From Mesorhizobium sp. M4B.F.Ca.ET.058.02.1.1 (GTDB lineage Bacteria > Pseudomonadota > Alphaproteobacteria > Rhizobiales > Rhizobiaceae), in NCBI RefSeq assembly GCF_003952505.1, contig NZ_CP034450.1, forward strand, positions 1,984,001 through 2,048,000: 64,000 nt of DNA, given 5' to 3'. Positions 25,633-34,576 of this stretch are shown here, piece by piece. A program made the translations under genes and the position numbers. The notes under the pieces are model-generated. The model was not told the origin of the DNA. It saw only the letters and a list, made by a program, of their open reading frames with translations, and made no database searches. Numbering within the stretch: the first letter of the stretch is position 1; every line of letters starts with the position of its first letter.

Positions 25633-26864
25633 TCGACACGGCGCAATTTGCGGCCGGTCTCCAGCGGCAGCGGCACGCGCACCAGATTGACCATCGCCGT
25701 TGCCCTGCGCGCCGCCAGCAGTGCGCCCACCGCCTGATGCGCGGCACTGGCCGCCTCATCGGCCAAATCCGGCGTGAGCCGCAACTCGATGGCATCGGGC
25801 GCCGTCTGGACCAGCCGGAAATCGTCGATGCGACGGTCGGCCTTGAGCACCGCATTGCGCAGTATGTCGGGCGTGAGCAGGATTTGGCCCTCGGCCGAAC
25901 CCACCCGGAAGGCATCGTCCATGCGGCCGACGACCTCGTCGACGCAGCGCAGCGGCGAACCGCAGCGGCAGGGTCCTTCGGAGAGCCGCAACAGGTCGTT
26001 CATCCGGTATCGCGCCATGATTTGCGTACGACGACGGAAGGCGGTGACCAGTGGCGTGACCAGCCCGTCGCCCGCCGGCTCGAACTCGAAGAACACCGAA
26101 TCCTCAGCGAGATGCAGGCCGCCCTGCCGGCAGGTCACCGCGAACAGCCCTTCGGTCGCCATGTAGATCTGCTCGAGCGGCAGCCGGAAGGATTTTTCGA
26201 TAACCGGCCGGTCGACCGGATCGAGCGTCTCGGCGGCCGAGAAGACGCGCCTCGGCGCGAGCCGGAAGCCGGCGACGGCGAAATGGCGGAGCATCTTCGG
26301 CGGCGCGATGATCACCGTCGGGTCGAAGTCTTTGAGGTCCACGCGCCAGCTTTCCGGCCCAAGCGTCAGGTCGAAGAAGCCGAGCTTGATCAGCCGGGAT
26401 TTGCGGGCGCTGTCGTAAAGCCCGGTGTTCTGCGGCAGGATCACGGCGACGCGCATGCCGCGCCAGATGAGGTCGGGTGCCGCCTTGGCGAGGATGGCGC
26501 CCAGCCAGCGGTATTTTTCCGCCTCGGAAATGACGAACAGGCCGCGATTGCCCGAGGTGCCCGTGCTCGCACCCACCGTGAGCGCGCCGATGCGTCCGTC
26601 GCCGGCCAGAGCCGACCAGGCCGCGCTTGCCGTGACGCCGTGGATGTTGAAGGCCTCGAAACTGTCCATCAGCATCGCCTTGTCGGTGACGGGCAGGTCG
26701 GCGAGGCGCGCCCGCGCATGGCGATAGAAGGGCGCGCGCGCCAGGTCGCGCTCGAGGAAGCTACGCAAGGCGGCTGCCTGCCAGCGCTCGAAATCCGGCC
26801 GGCTCTTGCGCGAGACCCAGCGCGTCAGGGCGAAGGAGCCGATCGCTTCCGCCAGCCCGTTCAT
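25608..26864 (-). CDS. Adenylate-forming enzyme (F390 synthetase/PaaK-related)
   Basis: A 418-residue protein of the phenylacetate-CoA-ligase-like branch. GALTVGASTGTSGNRGLFVISEAEKYRW is the phosphate-binding (A3) loop. IYMATEGLFAVTC supplies the E of the A5-like motif. A late IMARYRMNDLLRLSEGPCRCGSPL is the R-Y-x-x-x-D region with a Cys-rich insert typical of F390-synthetase-related proteins. The first ~50 residues (ERDLARAPFYRHARARLADLPVTDKAMLM) also match that family. It would activate a carboxylate as an acyl-AMP. It overlaps its upstream and downstream neighbours, so it is made with the KAS III, SDR and MBL proteins. Confidence 0.82.
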   Translation of the reverse strand: MNGLAEAIGSFALTRWVSRKSRPDFERWQAAALRSFLERDLARAPFYRHARARLADLPVTDKAMLMDSFEAFNIHGVTASAAWSALAGDGRIGALTVGASTGTSGNRGLFVISEAEKYRWLGAILAKAAPDLIWRGMRVAVILPQNTGLYDSARKSRLIKLGFFDLTLGPESWRVDLKDFDPTVIIAPPKMLRHFAVAGFRLAPRRVFSAAETLDPVDRPVIEKSFRLPLEQIYMATEGLFAVTCRQGGLHLAEDSVFFEFEPAGDGLVTPLVTAFRRRTQIMARYRMNDLLRLSEGPCRCGSPLRCVDEVVGRMDDAFRVGSAEGQILLTPDILRNAVLKADRRIDDFRLVQTAPDAIELRLTPDLADEAASAAHQAVGALLAARRATAMVNLVRVPLPLETGRKLRRVECRLGAAP

Positions 26865-27697
26865 CCGACCCCCGCCAGTTCGTCCGCAGTCAGATCATAT
26901 TGCGTCATCTCCGGGTCGTGGCAGAGCATCACCTGCCCGCCCGCCGCCTGGAAGCGGCGCAACGTCTCGCAGGTCGGACCGATGGCGGCAACGTCCTCTG
27001 CGATGAGGCTGGAGGGAAAGCCTGGGGACAGTTTCGGATCAAGGGCGGCGAGCAGCCATTGCGCGTCGACCCCATAGAGCAGTGGCCGCTCCAGTCCGGC
27101 GAACAAAAGGCCGAACTGGCCGTCTGCATGGCCCGGAAGATCGACCGCCACCACGCTGCCGTCGCCGAACAGATCAGCGCCGCCGGGGACGCCGCCCCGG
27201 GCCTCGATCCGCCACTTGGTCGACAGGCCATCGAGCCTTGCCTCGAAATCGGCGGGGAAGAGTTCCGTGAAGACGCCATGGCGCAGGTTCTGCCTCGGCG
27301 TGCGCGCCTTGACGCGCGCCCAGGCGGCATCGCTGGCGATGAAGCGGGCATGGGGAAACAGCGGCAGGCCGGAAATGTGGTCGGCATGGAAATGGGTGAC
27401 GACAACCGTGCGCACGTCGCCGGGCGCAAGGCCGAAGCGCTCGAGCACCGGCTGCACCTGTTCGGCCGCGTTGAGCTCGGGCCTAAGCACAGCGCCGTAG
27501 AGGCGCAGCATGCGGCCGCGCCCCTGCCCCGTGGTGGCCTCTGGGGTGTAGCCGGTGTCGACCAGCACCGGCCCGGCCTGCGGATGAATGAACAGCCCGT
27601 AGCGGACGCGCAGCCTGACGCTATGCCAGCCGCCGCCGCGCAGGATCAGCCGCTCGGCGGCGCTGACCCAGGCGCTGTTGGCGAAGACGATCTTCAT
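26861..27697 (-). CDS. MBL-fold metallo-hydrolase
   Basis: A 278-residue metallo-beta-lactamase-fold protein from the ATG at 27697 (ATGA overlap with the SDR stop). The metal motif T101-H-F-H-A-D-H107 is complete, and later VDLPGHADGQFGLLF and MLCHDPEM supply further ligands. The N-terminus (PVLVDTGYTP) is typical of lactonase/glyoxalase II-like members. It lacks a signal peptide, so it is cytoplasmic. In this operon a thioesterase or lactonase role, releasing product from ACP or CoA, is a reasonable inference; quorum-quenching lactonase is the main alternative. Confidence 0.85.
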   Translation of the reverse strand: MKIVFANSAWVSAAERLILRGGGWHSVRLRVRYGLFIHPQAGPVLVDTGYTPEATTGQGRGRMLRLYGAVLRPELNAAEQVQPVLERFGLAPGDVRTVVVTHFHADHISGLPLFPHARFIASDAAWARVKARTPRQNLRHGVFTELFPADFEARLDGLSTKWRIEARGGVPGGADLFGDGSVVAVDLPGHADGQFGLLFAGLERPLLYGVDAQWLLAALDPKLSPGFPSSLIAEDVAAIGPTCETLRRFQAAGGQVMLCHDPEMTQYDLTADELAGVG

Positions 27698-28677
27698 GCC
27701 AGCCCTCCGCCGGCGAAGGTGCGGTCGAGCCCCTGCTCGAACCCGACCTTCGGCGTCCAGCCGAGCAGGCGACGGGCCTTGGCGAGGTCGAGGCTCTGCG
27801 CATAGGCGAACAGGCCAAGCCCGTAGCGCGTCACCGGCGGTTCTGGGGGCCCGGGCAGAGCGAGCGCCATCGCCTCCATGGCGCTGGCGACAAGCATGGC
27901 CGGCCACAGCGGCACCCGCCGCCAGCGCGCCGTGATGCCGGCGCAGGCGCAGGCCTCGTCGGCGATGCGGCGCACCGGCAACACCTCGCCGCCGGAGATG
28001 TTGAAGACATGGCCCTCAGCCTCCCGGGGTGCTGCGAGCGCCACCATCACCGCATCGACGACGTCGTCGACATGAGTGAGGTCGATGCGCGCCCGGCCGT
28101 CGCGGAAGATCGGCAGCGGGCGGTTCTTCGCGGCCTTGATGAGGCGCGGCAAGAGCGCGCGGTCGCCGGCGCCGTAGATGCCGCGCGGCCTGAGCACCAC
28201 AGGGTGGATGGCGGGCGCCGCCAGCACCAGCCGCTCGGCCTCGCGCTTGGTGCGGGCATAGTGGTTGACCGGGTCCGGCAAGGCCGCGTCCTCGGCAAGA
28301 TCGAGCTGGTCGCGGAAGGCGAAGCACACGGACGGGCTGGAGATGTGGACGAAGCGGCTGATGCCTTGCCGGGTCGCGAAATCGAGGATGTTTCGCATCG
28401 CCGCGACATTGGCTGCCTCGAAATCCGCCAGCCGGCCGAATGGCGCGGAGAGCGCCGCGCAGTGGATGATCCGCTCGACCCTGCGGAGCCGCAGATCGAG
28501 CGCCCTGTCGAGCGGCAGCGACAGGTCGTGGCGGATGATCCGGTGGCCGGCGGTTTCCAGCGCCGCACAGCGCGCCGCATCGCGGCCGAGGCCAAGCGCC
28601 AGCGTGCCGGACGCGGCCAGCCTTGCCAGCACATGGGAGCCCAGAAAACCGCTGGCGCCGGTGACGAGCACGGCCAT
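27694..28677 (-). CDS. NAD(P)-dependent epimerase/dehydratase-like (extended SDR)
   Basis: A 327-residue extended short-chain dehydrogenase. The nucleotide-binding TGASGFLGSHV is at residues 6-15, and the catalytic Y140-x3-K144 (HYARTK) with the upstream S113/S114 (HISSPSV) is intact. The C-terminal part (VFNISGGEVLPVRRIADEAC) is the substrate lobe. OleD-type and 3-beta-HSD-like enzymes share this form, reducing a beta-keto group to a hydroxyl. It starts 2 nt after the KAS III stop, which supports successive use: condensation, then ketoreduction. The actual substrate is unknown. Confidence 0.86.
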   Translation of the reverse strand: MAVLVTGASGFLGSHVLARLAASGTLALGLGRDAARCAALETAGHRIIRHDLSLPLDRALDLRLRRVERIIHCAALSAPFGRLADFEAANVAAMRNILDFATRQGISRFVHISSPSVCFAFRDQLDLAEDAALPDPVNHYARTKREAERLVLAAPAIHPVVLRPRGIYGAGDRALLPRLIKAAKNRPLPIFRDGRARIDLTHVDDVVDAVMVALAAPREAEGHVFNISGGEVLPVRRIADEACACAGITARWRRVPLWPAMLVASAMEAMALALPGPPEPPVTRYGLGLFAYAQSLDLAKARRLLGWTPKVGFEQGLDRTFAGGGLA

Positions 28678-28679
28678 CG

Positions 28680-29675
28680 TCAGGCCTCCAGCGCCATGCC
28701 GCCGAAGGACACGCCGGCCGAAGTGCCGAGGAACAGCAGCCTGGCGCCCGGCGCGATCCGGCAGTCACGCCGCGCGACGTCCAGCGCGAAGGGAATGGAA
28801 GCGGCGACCTGGTTGCCGTAGCGGGCGGAGATGTCGACGAGTTTCTCCGGCGCGAAGCCGGTCTGGCGCGCCATATGCGCCAGCGCGAACGGGCTTGCCT
28901 GATGCGGCACGACGAGGTCGACATCCTCGCGCCGCCAGCCGGCGCGCTGCAATAGCTCGGTGACGAAGCCGCTGAAGTGGCGCGAGGTGACGCGAAACAA
29001 TTCCTTGCCGTCCATGTGGAACAGGCTGTGGCGGGCAAACTCCTCCGGCTGGCGATTGAAGTCGAAACGCGTGCCGCCCGAGCCGATGCCGCAGGCCTCG
29101 TAGGCCGAGGGATAGGTGCGCATCAGACTGGCGACCACCCTGCCCTCACCCGGTCCGCCTTTTTGCAAAATCGCCGCTGCCGCGCCGTCGCCGAATAGCG
29201 CCGCGACCTCCGGTTGCTCCTTCCAAGGCAGAGCCCGCGAGGCGATCTCCGAGGAGAACACCAGCGCCGTGCTGAATTGGCCGGCCTCGACCAGGCGCGA
29301 AGCGGTTTCGAAGGCGGTGAGGAAGCCGAGGCAGGTGCTGTTGACGTCAAAGGCGGCCGCCGAGCCGTCAGCAAGGCCGAGGCGTTGCATGACCAGCGGC
29401 GCGGTCGCGGGCAGCGGCTGGTAAGGCACGCCGCAGCCGCCGATGATCAGGTCCACCGCGCCGGGTTTAACCCCTGCATCGGCGAGTGCAATGCGCGCCG
29501 CGGCGCAGGCCAGATCGATCTGCGTTTCGCCCTCGCAGACATAGCGCTCGACGACACCGGTGGCGGCTTCGAGCCGGCCCTCGGCAAGGCCAAGCCTTTC
29601 CTCCAGTGCGCGCGAGGTCACGCACCCTGCCGGCACCGCCCCGCCGGTTCCGATGATTTTGATCCGCATCCTCAC
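28680..29675 (-). CDS. 3-oxoacyl-ACP synthase III-like (FabH/OleA-type) condensing enzyme
   Basis: A 331-residue KAS III-family protein. The catalytic triad is complete: C115 in NSTCLGF, H258 in VVPHQAS, N288 in YGNQVAAS. The N-terminal part (RIKIIGTGGAVPAGCVTSRALEERLGL ... ATGVVERYV) and C-terminal LLFLGTSAGVSFGGMALEA match the family. It is not next to the housekeeping fab genes (which lie at 48-52 kb), so a specialised condensation is more likely than chain initiation. It heads the six-gene minus-strand operon; OleA or a polyketide/lipid starter enzyme are the nearest roles by analogy. Confidence 0.88.
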   Translation of the reverse strand: MRMRIKIIGTGGAVPAGCVTSRALEERLGLAEGRLEAATGVVERYVCEGETQIDLACAAARIALADAGVKPGAVDLIIGGCGVPYQPLPATAPLVMQRLGLADGSAAAFDVNSTCLGFLTAFETASRLVEAGQFSTALVFSSEIASRALPWKEQPEVAALFGDGAAAAILQKGGPGEGRVVASLMRTYPSAYEACGIGSGGTRFDFNRQPEEFARHSLFHMDGKELFRVTSRHFSGFVTELLQRAGWRREDVDLVVPHQASPFALAHMARQTGFAPEKLVDISARYGNQVAASIPFALDVARRDCRIAPGARLLFLGTSAGVSFGGMALEA

Positions 29676-29796
29676 CCCATCGTGAGCTTGCGTGCATCTA
29701 ATGCATAAAGCGGTTCAGGTGCGATAGCCATGATGCCGGCCAGAGGTGAAGGCTAGCCGGACAGGAGTCGCTTTCGCGCTGATACCGTCCGTCGGC

Positions 29797-29966
29797 GCCG
29801 CCCCTCATTGCCCTACCGGGCATTTCTCCCCGTTTGACGGCGAGAAAGGCGCCATCACGGCTGGTTTCGCCAACTGCGGGCGTTGCAGGATGAGCCAACG
29901 GCGCGGCCATCCTCTTCCCCCTTCACCATACGGGGAGAAGGTGCCGGCAGGCGGATGAGGGGCGGC
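29797..29966. repeat. Palindromic intergenic element with long terminal inverted repeats (copy A)
   Basis: The left end GCCGCCCCTCAT...CCGGGCATTTCTCCCCG pairs imperfectly with the right end CGGGGAGAAGGTGCCGG...ATGAGGGGCGGC. The core TTTCGCCAA (29865-29873), then GCGG and TTGCA, is shared with the element at 60971-61110. It fills most of the ~303 nt between the KAS III gene and holC. No transposase. It resembles non-autonomous repeats spread through Mesorhizobium genomes. Confidence 0.68.
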
Positions 29967-29978
29967 GCAGTATGGAAC

Positions 29979-30428
29979 CTACGCCTTGCGCTCCCAGCGG
30001 CGGTCCGGCGTCTGCTGCCAGTAGGTCACGGTGTGGCCGGCTTCCTTCATCGTCTTCCAGTGGCCGCGTGCGCCTTCCAGTTGCGCGGCGTCATGGCCGT
30101 CGAACAGGAACACGGCGCGCTCGTACCCCGACAGGTCGGCGGGCGCCGCGCCGTCGACCAGGAAGCGTATCTGCGCGGCGTTCGGGTTGCCCTCCCCCGT
30201 TGTGAGCAGGATCGGCTGCTCGGCCGGATAGGGTTCGCGGTCGGTGGCGTGCGCCAGGAAGGAATCGTCGCGGAAGATCCACAGATGCTGGTCGAGCGCG
30301 TCGCGCCGCTCCTCGGTGCCGGTCTGCACCACGGCGCGCCAGCCGCGATCGACGCTGCGCTCGAGCAGCCCCGGCAGCGCCTCCTCCAGCGTCGATTCGG
30401 TCAGATGGTAGAACAGGATTTCGGCCAT
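29979..30428 (-). CDS. holC: DNA polymerase III subunit chi
   Basis: A 149-residue HolC protein from the ATG at 30428 (MAEILFYHLTESTLEEALPGLLERSVDRGWRAVV). LDQHLWIFRDDSFLAHA and QPILLTTGEGNPNAAQIRFLVDGA match the family's helicase-like fold that binds SSB's C-terminus and links it to the clamp loader. Length is as usual for alphaproteobacterial chi. It follows pepA by 19 nt on the same strand; the pepA-holC pairing is known widely in proteobacteria. Confidence 0.92.
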   Translation of the reverse strand: MAEILFYHLTESTLEEALPGLLERSVDRGWRAVVQTGTEERRDALDQHLWIFRDDSFLAHATDREPYPAEQPILLTTGEGNPNAAQIRFLVDGAAPADLSGYERAVFLFDGHDAAQLEGARGHWKTMKEAGHTVTYWQQTPDRRWERKA

Positions 30429-30447
30429 GATCGCGCCTCGAACGGCC

Positions 30448-31932
30448 TTACCCCTCGTAGTGGTCGCGCACGAGACGGTCGAGCAGCCGCACGCCAAAGC
30501 CCGAGCCCCAGGACTGATTGATCTCGCTCGGCGGCGAGCCCATCGCCGTGCCGGCGATGTCGAGATGCGCCCACGGTGTGTCCTTGACGAAGCGCTGCAG
30601 GAACTGCGCGGCGATGATGGCGCCGCCGTAGCGGCCGCCGATGTTCTTCATGTCGGCATTCTTGGAATCGATCAGCTTGTCGTATTCGGCGCCCAGCGGC
30701 ATGCGCCACAGCCGCTCCTGTGTCGCTTGCCCGGCGCCCGCCAGACGGTCCGCCAGTTCGTCATTGTTGGAGAACAGGCCGGCATAGTGCTGGCCGAGCG
30801 CGACCATGATGGCGCCGGTCAGCGTCGCCAGGTTGACCATGAATCTCGGCTTGAAGCGGTCATTGGTGTACCAGAGCGCGTCGGCCAGCACGAGGCGGCC
30901 TTCGGCATCGGTGTTCAGAACCTCGATGGTCTGGCCCGACATCGAGGTGACAATATCGCCGGGGCGCTGGGCGTGGCCGTCGACGGCATTCTCGACCAGG
31001 CCGATGACGCCGATGACATTGGCCTTGGCCTTGCGGGCGGCAAGCGCGTGGACGAGCCCGGTGACGGCCGCGGCACCGCCCATGTCGCCTTTCATCTCCT
31101 CCATGCCTGATGCCGGCTTCATCGAATTGCCGCCGGTGTCGAAGGTGACGCCCTTGCCTATGAAGGCGACCGGCGCGTCCTTGGCCTTGCCGCCCTTCCA
31201 GTGCATTACGGCCATGCGGGCGCCGCGTGGCGAGCCTTGCGCGACGCCGAGCAGCGAGCCCATGCCGAGCTTCTTCATCTCCTTCTCGGTCAAAATCTCG
31301 ACCTCGACACCGAGAGCCTCGAGTTCCTTGGCGCGCGCGGCGAACTCCACCGGGCCAAGTGCATTGGCCGGCTCGTTGACGAGATCGCGCGCGAGAAGCA
31401 CGCCGCCAATCACCGCTGCCTCGTCGGCAAAGGCCTTTTTCGCAGCCGTGGGGTCGGCGCAGTGGATCGTCACCTTGACCGGCTTCTTCGGCTCGTCCTT
31501 GTCCTTCTTGGTCTTGTACTTGTCGAAGGAATAGCTGCGCAAAAGAATGCCCGCGGCGACGTTGGCGGCCTGCCTGCCGCCGGCCTCAGTGCCCGGAACA
31601 TCGAACACGACGGCGACTTCGGTCGCCTTGCGCAGCGAGGCGGCAATGGTGCCGCCGAGCCTCAGCCATGCCTGGTCGTCGAGGGCGGAAGCCTTGCCGG
31701 CGCCGACCGCCACCAGGCGGTCGATCGAGGTGCCCTCCGGCGCCAGCACCTCGGCGACGGTGCCGAACTTGCCGGAAAAGTCGGCCACCGGGAACGCTCG
31801 AGCGAGCGCGCCGGCCGGGTCGCAAGCCTTGCCGGCTTTGCCTACGGCACCGTCGTCGGCCGCCAGCACGAAGACGCTGCCCCTTTTCGGCGCGGCGAAT
31901 TTGGCGAAGGCAATAGAGGGTGTCGAATTCAT
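30448..31932 (-). CDS. pepA: Leucyl aminopeptidase (cytosol aminopeptidase, M17)
   Basis: A 494-residue M17 peptidase from the ATG at 31932 ([20 protein letters not shown]). The metal and active-site block [16 protein letters not shown] and the hallmark [14 protein letters not shown] are intact, as is the hexamer-forming C-terminal domain. Removes N-terminal residues from peptides in the cytosol; in E. coli the homologue also binds DNA as an accessory factor in recombination. A Lys-rich insert ([21 protein letters not shown]) in the N-terminal domain is a common rhizobial feature. holC follows. Confidence 0.96.
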   Translation of the reverse strand: MNSTPSIAFAKFAAPKRGSVFVLAADDGAVGKAGKACDPAGALARAFPVADFSGKFGTVAEVLAPEGTSIDRLVAVGAGKASALDDQAWLRLGGTIAASLRKATEVAVVFDVPGTEAGGRQAANVAAGILLRSYSFDKYKTKKDKDEPKKPVKVTIHCADPTAAKKAFADEAAVIGGVLLARDLVNEPANALGPVEFAARAKELEALGVEVEILTEKEMKKLGMGSLLGVAQGSPRGARMAVMHWKGGKAKDAPVAFIGKGVTFDTGGNSMKPASGMEEMKGDMGGAAAVTGLVHALAARKAKANVIGVIGLVENAVDGHAQRPGDIVTSMSGQTIEVLNTDAEGRLVLADALWYTNDRFKPRFMVNLATLTGAIMVALGQHYAGLFSNNDELADRLAGAGQATQERLWRMPLGAEYDKLIDSKNADMKNIGGRYGGAIIAAQFLQRFVKDTPWAHLDIAGTAMGSPPSEINQSWGSGFGVRLLDRLVRDHYEG

Positions 31933-32280
31933 CAGAACCTGCTTTCGGGGGTAGGTGCCGGACAACGGCTTTCAAGAGTGCGCGACATTTGGTCGTTTTC
32001 CATCATTTGGCAAGACTTTGGCCGAAATCGCAGCCTATATCGCCGCCGCAACCATCAGTGGATTCGTCGCGGCATGGCCCCGATCTCCTGCCGTAACATA
32101 TTGTTAACCATCAATGTTTTGCATTTCTTATGCATTGCCCTCGACACTCCGGCCGGCCGGGGCGCGTGATGTGGAACAGGAACCAGGTCGAGGCGCCAAT
32201 GCAGCCAGTTGTACTGCCGTCGCCGGATGACTACCTTGTCGGCGGGCATGATGCCGTTCGGCAAAATCGAGAAAGCCTTC
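31933..32280. other. Divergent promoter region between pepA and lptF
   Basis: About 348 nt between two divergent operons. It must hold both promoters but no convincing -35/-10 pair stands out. A one-mismatch CtrA-like box (GTAA-N7-TTAA, 32093-32107) and the small dyad TGCATTTCTTATGCA (32119-32133) are the only structures noticed; both are weak. Confidence 0.4.
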
Positions 32281-33477
32281 ATGAAGGTCGTTGAACGCTA
32301 CATCATGCGTCGCGCATCGACGGTGTTCCTCGCTGCGCTGACCTGGACGCTGGCGATCGTGTGGACGACCCAGGTGCTGGCCAAGATCGATCTCGTCACC
32401 GACAGCGGCCAGTCGGCGCTGACCTTCTTCGAGGTCGCGGCGCTGATCATCCCGTCGATCATCCCGATCGTGGTGCCGTTCGCGCTGGTGGTGGCGGTGG
32501 CGCAGACGCTGAGCGTCATGAACACCGATTCGGAACTTGCCGTGATCAACGCCGCCGGCGCCTCGCGCTGGACGATCGCGCGGCCGATCCTGCTGCTGGC
32601 GCTCGCGGCCAGCGTCCTTTCCTTCGCCGTCGACAATGGCGTCGACCCCTATGCCAGGCAGAAGAACCGCCAGCTGGTGGCCTCGTCACGCGCCGACCTT
32701 CTTTCGCTGATCATCCAGGAAGGCACGTTTCGCAAGATCGACGACGGCCTGTTCCTGCAGGTCGGCGAACGCCTCCCGGACAACAGGCTCGGCGGCATCT
32801 TCGTGGCCGATTCGCGCGAGGAAGGCGCCAACCTGATCTACTACGCCAAGTCTGGCAGCATCATCGAAAAGGGCGACGAGAAGGTGCTGATGATGAATGA
32901 CGGCGTCATCAACCGCAAATCGCTGACCGGCGACCTGTCGGTGATCCGCTTCACCTCCTACGCCTTCGACCTCTCTGCCTTCATGTCGGCGGCGAACGAG
33001 ATCACGCTTCTGCCGAAGGACCGCACGACGCAGTATCTGCTCAACCCGGATCCCAACGACAAGATGTTCCAGCGCAAGCCGGCCAGCTACAGTGCCGAGC
33101 TCGACCAGCGCTTCTCCGAATGGTCCTACCCGCTGGTGTTCGCGCTGATCGCGCTGGCGGTGGCGGGCGACGCGCGCTCGCACCGGGAAGCGCGCATCCA
33201 CCCGTTGATCACGGCCATCGCAATCGCCCTCTTCGTGCGCTGGCTTGGCTTCTTCGCCGCCGGCAAAGCCGACAAGGTGCCGCTCTATGCCTATATGGTC
33301 TACGGCGTGCCGATCGTGGCCTCGGCTGTCGCCACCTGGTTCATCGTTTCCTCGAGGTCGATGGAGCTGCCGGCAGCCTGGGCGGACTGGATGACCAACC
33401 TCGCCGGCCGCGTCGGCGAGACCTGGACCGCCGTCAAGCTGCGTCTTTCCCGGCGCGCCTCCGGCCAGAGGGTATGA
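32281..33477 (+). CDS. lptF: LPS export ABC transporter permease LptF
   Basis: About 398 residues from the ATG at 32281 (MKVVERYIMRRASTVFL), which has GAGAAAG upstream; an earlier in-frame ATG lacks this. The fold has three helices, a ~150-residue periplasmic beta-jellyroll (EGTFRKIDDGLFLQVGERLPDNRLGGIFV) and three more helices, as in YjgP/YjgQ permeases. With LptG and the ATPase LptB (not in this window) it extracts LPS from the inner membrane. Stop overlaps lptG start by 4 nt. Confidence 0.93.
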   Translation: MKVVERYIMRRASTVFLAALTWTLAIVWTTQVLAKIDLVTDSGQSALTFFEVAALIIPSIIPIVVPFALVVAVAQTLSVMNTDSELAVINAAGASRWTIARPILLLALAASVLSFAVDNGVDPYARQKNRQLVASSRADLLSLIIQEGTFRKIDDGLFLQVGERLPDNRLGGIFVADSREEGANLIYYAKSGSIIEKGDEKVLMMNDGVINRKSLTGDLSVIRFTSYAFDLSAFMSAANEITLLPKDRTTQYLLNPDPNDKMFQRKPASYSAELDQRFSEWSYPLVFALIALAVAGDARSHREARIHPLITAIAIALFVRWLGFFAAGKADKVPLYAYMVYGVPIVASAVATWFIVSSRSMELPAAWADWMTNLAGRVGETWTAVKLRLSRRASGQRV

Positions 33478-34562
33478 CGATGGGCTGGACGCTGGGCCGC
33501 TACTTCTTCTTCCGCTATGTGTCGATCACCATCTGGTTCTTCCTCGGCCTTCTGGCGCTGGTGTTCCTGATCGACTTCACCGAGCTGTCCGGCCGCACCA
33601 CCGGCCTGCCCGGCTTCACCTATGGCACCGCCTTCGCCATTTCGGCGCTGAGGATGCCGATGATCATGCTGCAGACCGTGCCGTTCGTCGGCCTGTTCTC
33701 AGCGATGGCGACGCTGGTGTCGCTCAACCGCAAGTACGAGCTGGTCATCGCGCGCTCGGCTGGCGTCTCGGCTTGGCAGTTCCTGCTGCCCTGCTGCATC
33801 GGCGCGCTCCTGTTCGGCGTGCTGTCGGTCGGCGTGCTCAATCCCATCGCGGCGCACGGCTTCTCCTGGTCCGAGCAGATGGAAAACAAGTTGCGCGCCG
33901 GCAATTCCAACGCCGTCCCAGCCGACACGACGCCTTGGATCCGGCAAAAGACCGCTTCCGGTGACACCATCATCGGTGCCCGGGCGATCCTCAACCAGGG
34001 CCTGGAGATGGCCGACGCGGTCTTCTTCGTACTGGACCAGCAGGGCAATATCGTCGAGCGCAAGGACGCGGCGCGCGCCTTCCTGCGCGACGGCTATTGG
34101 GAACTGCAGGACGTCAAGGTGTTCAAGGACGGCAATATCCGCCCGGCAACATCCGATCGGGTCGAGACCAACCTCAAGCCCGAATTCGTGCAGGAAAGGC
34201 TGGCGCGCCCGGAAACCATCCCCTTTTACGACCTGCCCGGCAAGATCGAGGTTGCCCGTTCCTTCGGGCTGAAGGCAAATGCCTTCGCCATGCAGTTTGA
34301 TTCGCTGGTGGCGCTGCCGTTCCTCCTCGTCGCCATGACGCTGATTGCGGCAACAGTTTCAATGCGATTTGCGCGTATGGGGCAGTCGGCAACGATGATT
34401 CTGGGTGGCGTCCTCGCCGGCTTTCTGCTTTATGTCGTTTCGGTATTGGTCAAGGCATTCGGCGTGGCGGGATTCGTCCCTACGGCGGTGGCCGCATGGG
34501 TTCCGGTTGTCGTGGCTATGTTCTTCGGGGTGACATTTCTGCTATACAAGGAAGACGGCTAG
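33474..34562 (+). CDS. lptG: LPS export ABC transporter permease LptG
   Basis: A 362-residue YjgP/YjgQ permease: MTMGWTLGRYFFFRYVSITIWFFLGLLALVFLIDFTELSGR is the first helix pair and coupling region. The periplasmic jellyroll covers about 120-255, and three C-terminal helices follow. Start is taken at the ATG overlapping lptF's stop (ATGA); ATG at 33480 is nearly equivalent. Forms the LptB2FG complex. lptD follows 14 nt later, so bridge assembly parts are co-expressed. Confidence 0.93.
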   Translation: MTMGWTLGRYFFFRYVSITIWFFLGLLALVFLIDFTELSGRTTGLPGFTYGTAFAISALRMPMIMLQTVPFVGLFSAMATLVSLNRKYELVIARSAGVSAWQFLLPCCIGALLFGVLSVGVLNPIAAHGFSWSEQMENKLRAGNSNAVPADTTPWIRQKTASGDTIIGARAILNQGLEMADAVFFVLDQQGNIVERKDAARAFLRDGYWELQDVKVFKDGNIRPATSDRVETNLKPEFVQERLARPETIPFYDLPGKIEVARSFGLKANAFAMQFDSLVALPFLLVAMTLIAATVSMRFARMGQSATMILGGVLAGFLLYVVSVLVKAFGVAGFVPTAVAAWVPVVVAMFFGVTFLLYKEDG

Positions 34563-34576
34563 TGAGGGAGGCGGTT

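Noticed and set aside
23453..25915. Single 820-codon frame spanning the Rieske and acyltransferase genes
   Set aside because: Only the part from 24469 encodes the Rieske protein; the rest is out of frame with the acyltransferase-like gene, which has its own frame and stop at 24466.
28680..29675. KAS III gene as the housekeeping fabH
   Set aside because: It is not with plsX/fabH-type neighbours but heads a specialised oxygenase/adenylating-enzyme operon; a dedicated role is more likely, though not proven.
32093..32107. CtrA-like GTAA-N7-TTAA upstream of lptF
   Set aside because: One mismatch to the TTAA-N7-TTAA consensus and ~175 nt from the gene; expected by chance in an AT-rich patch.
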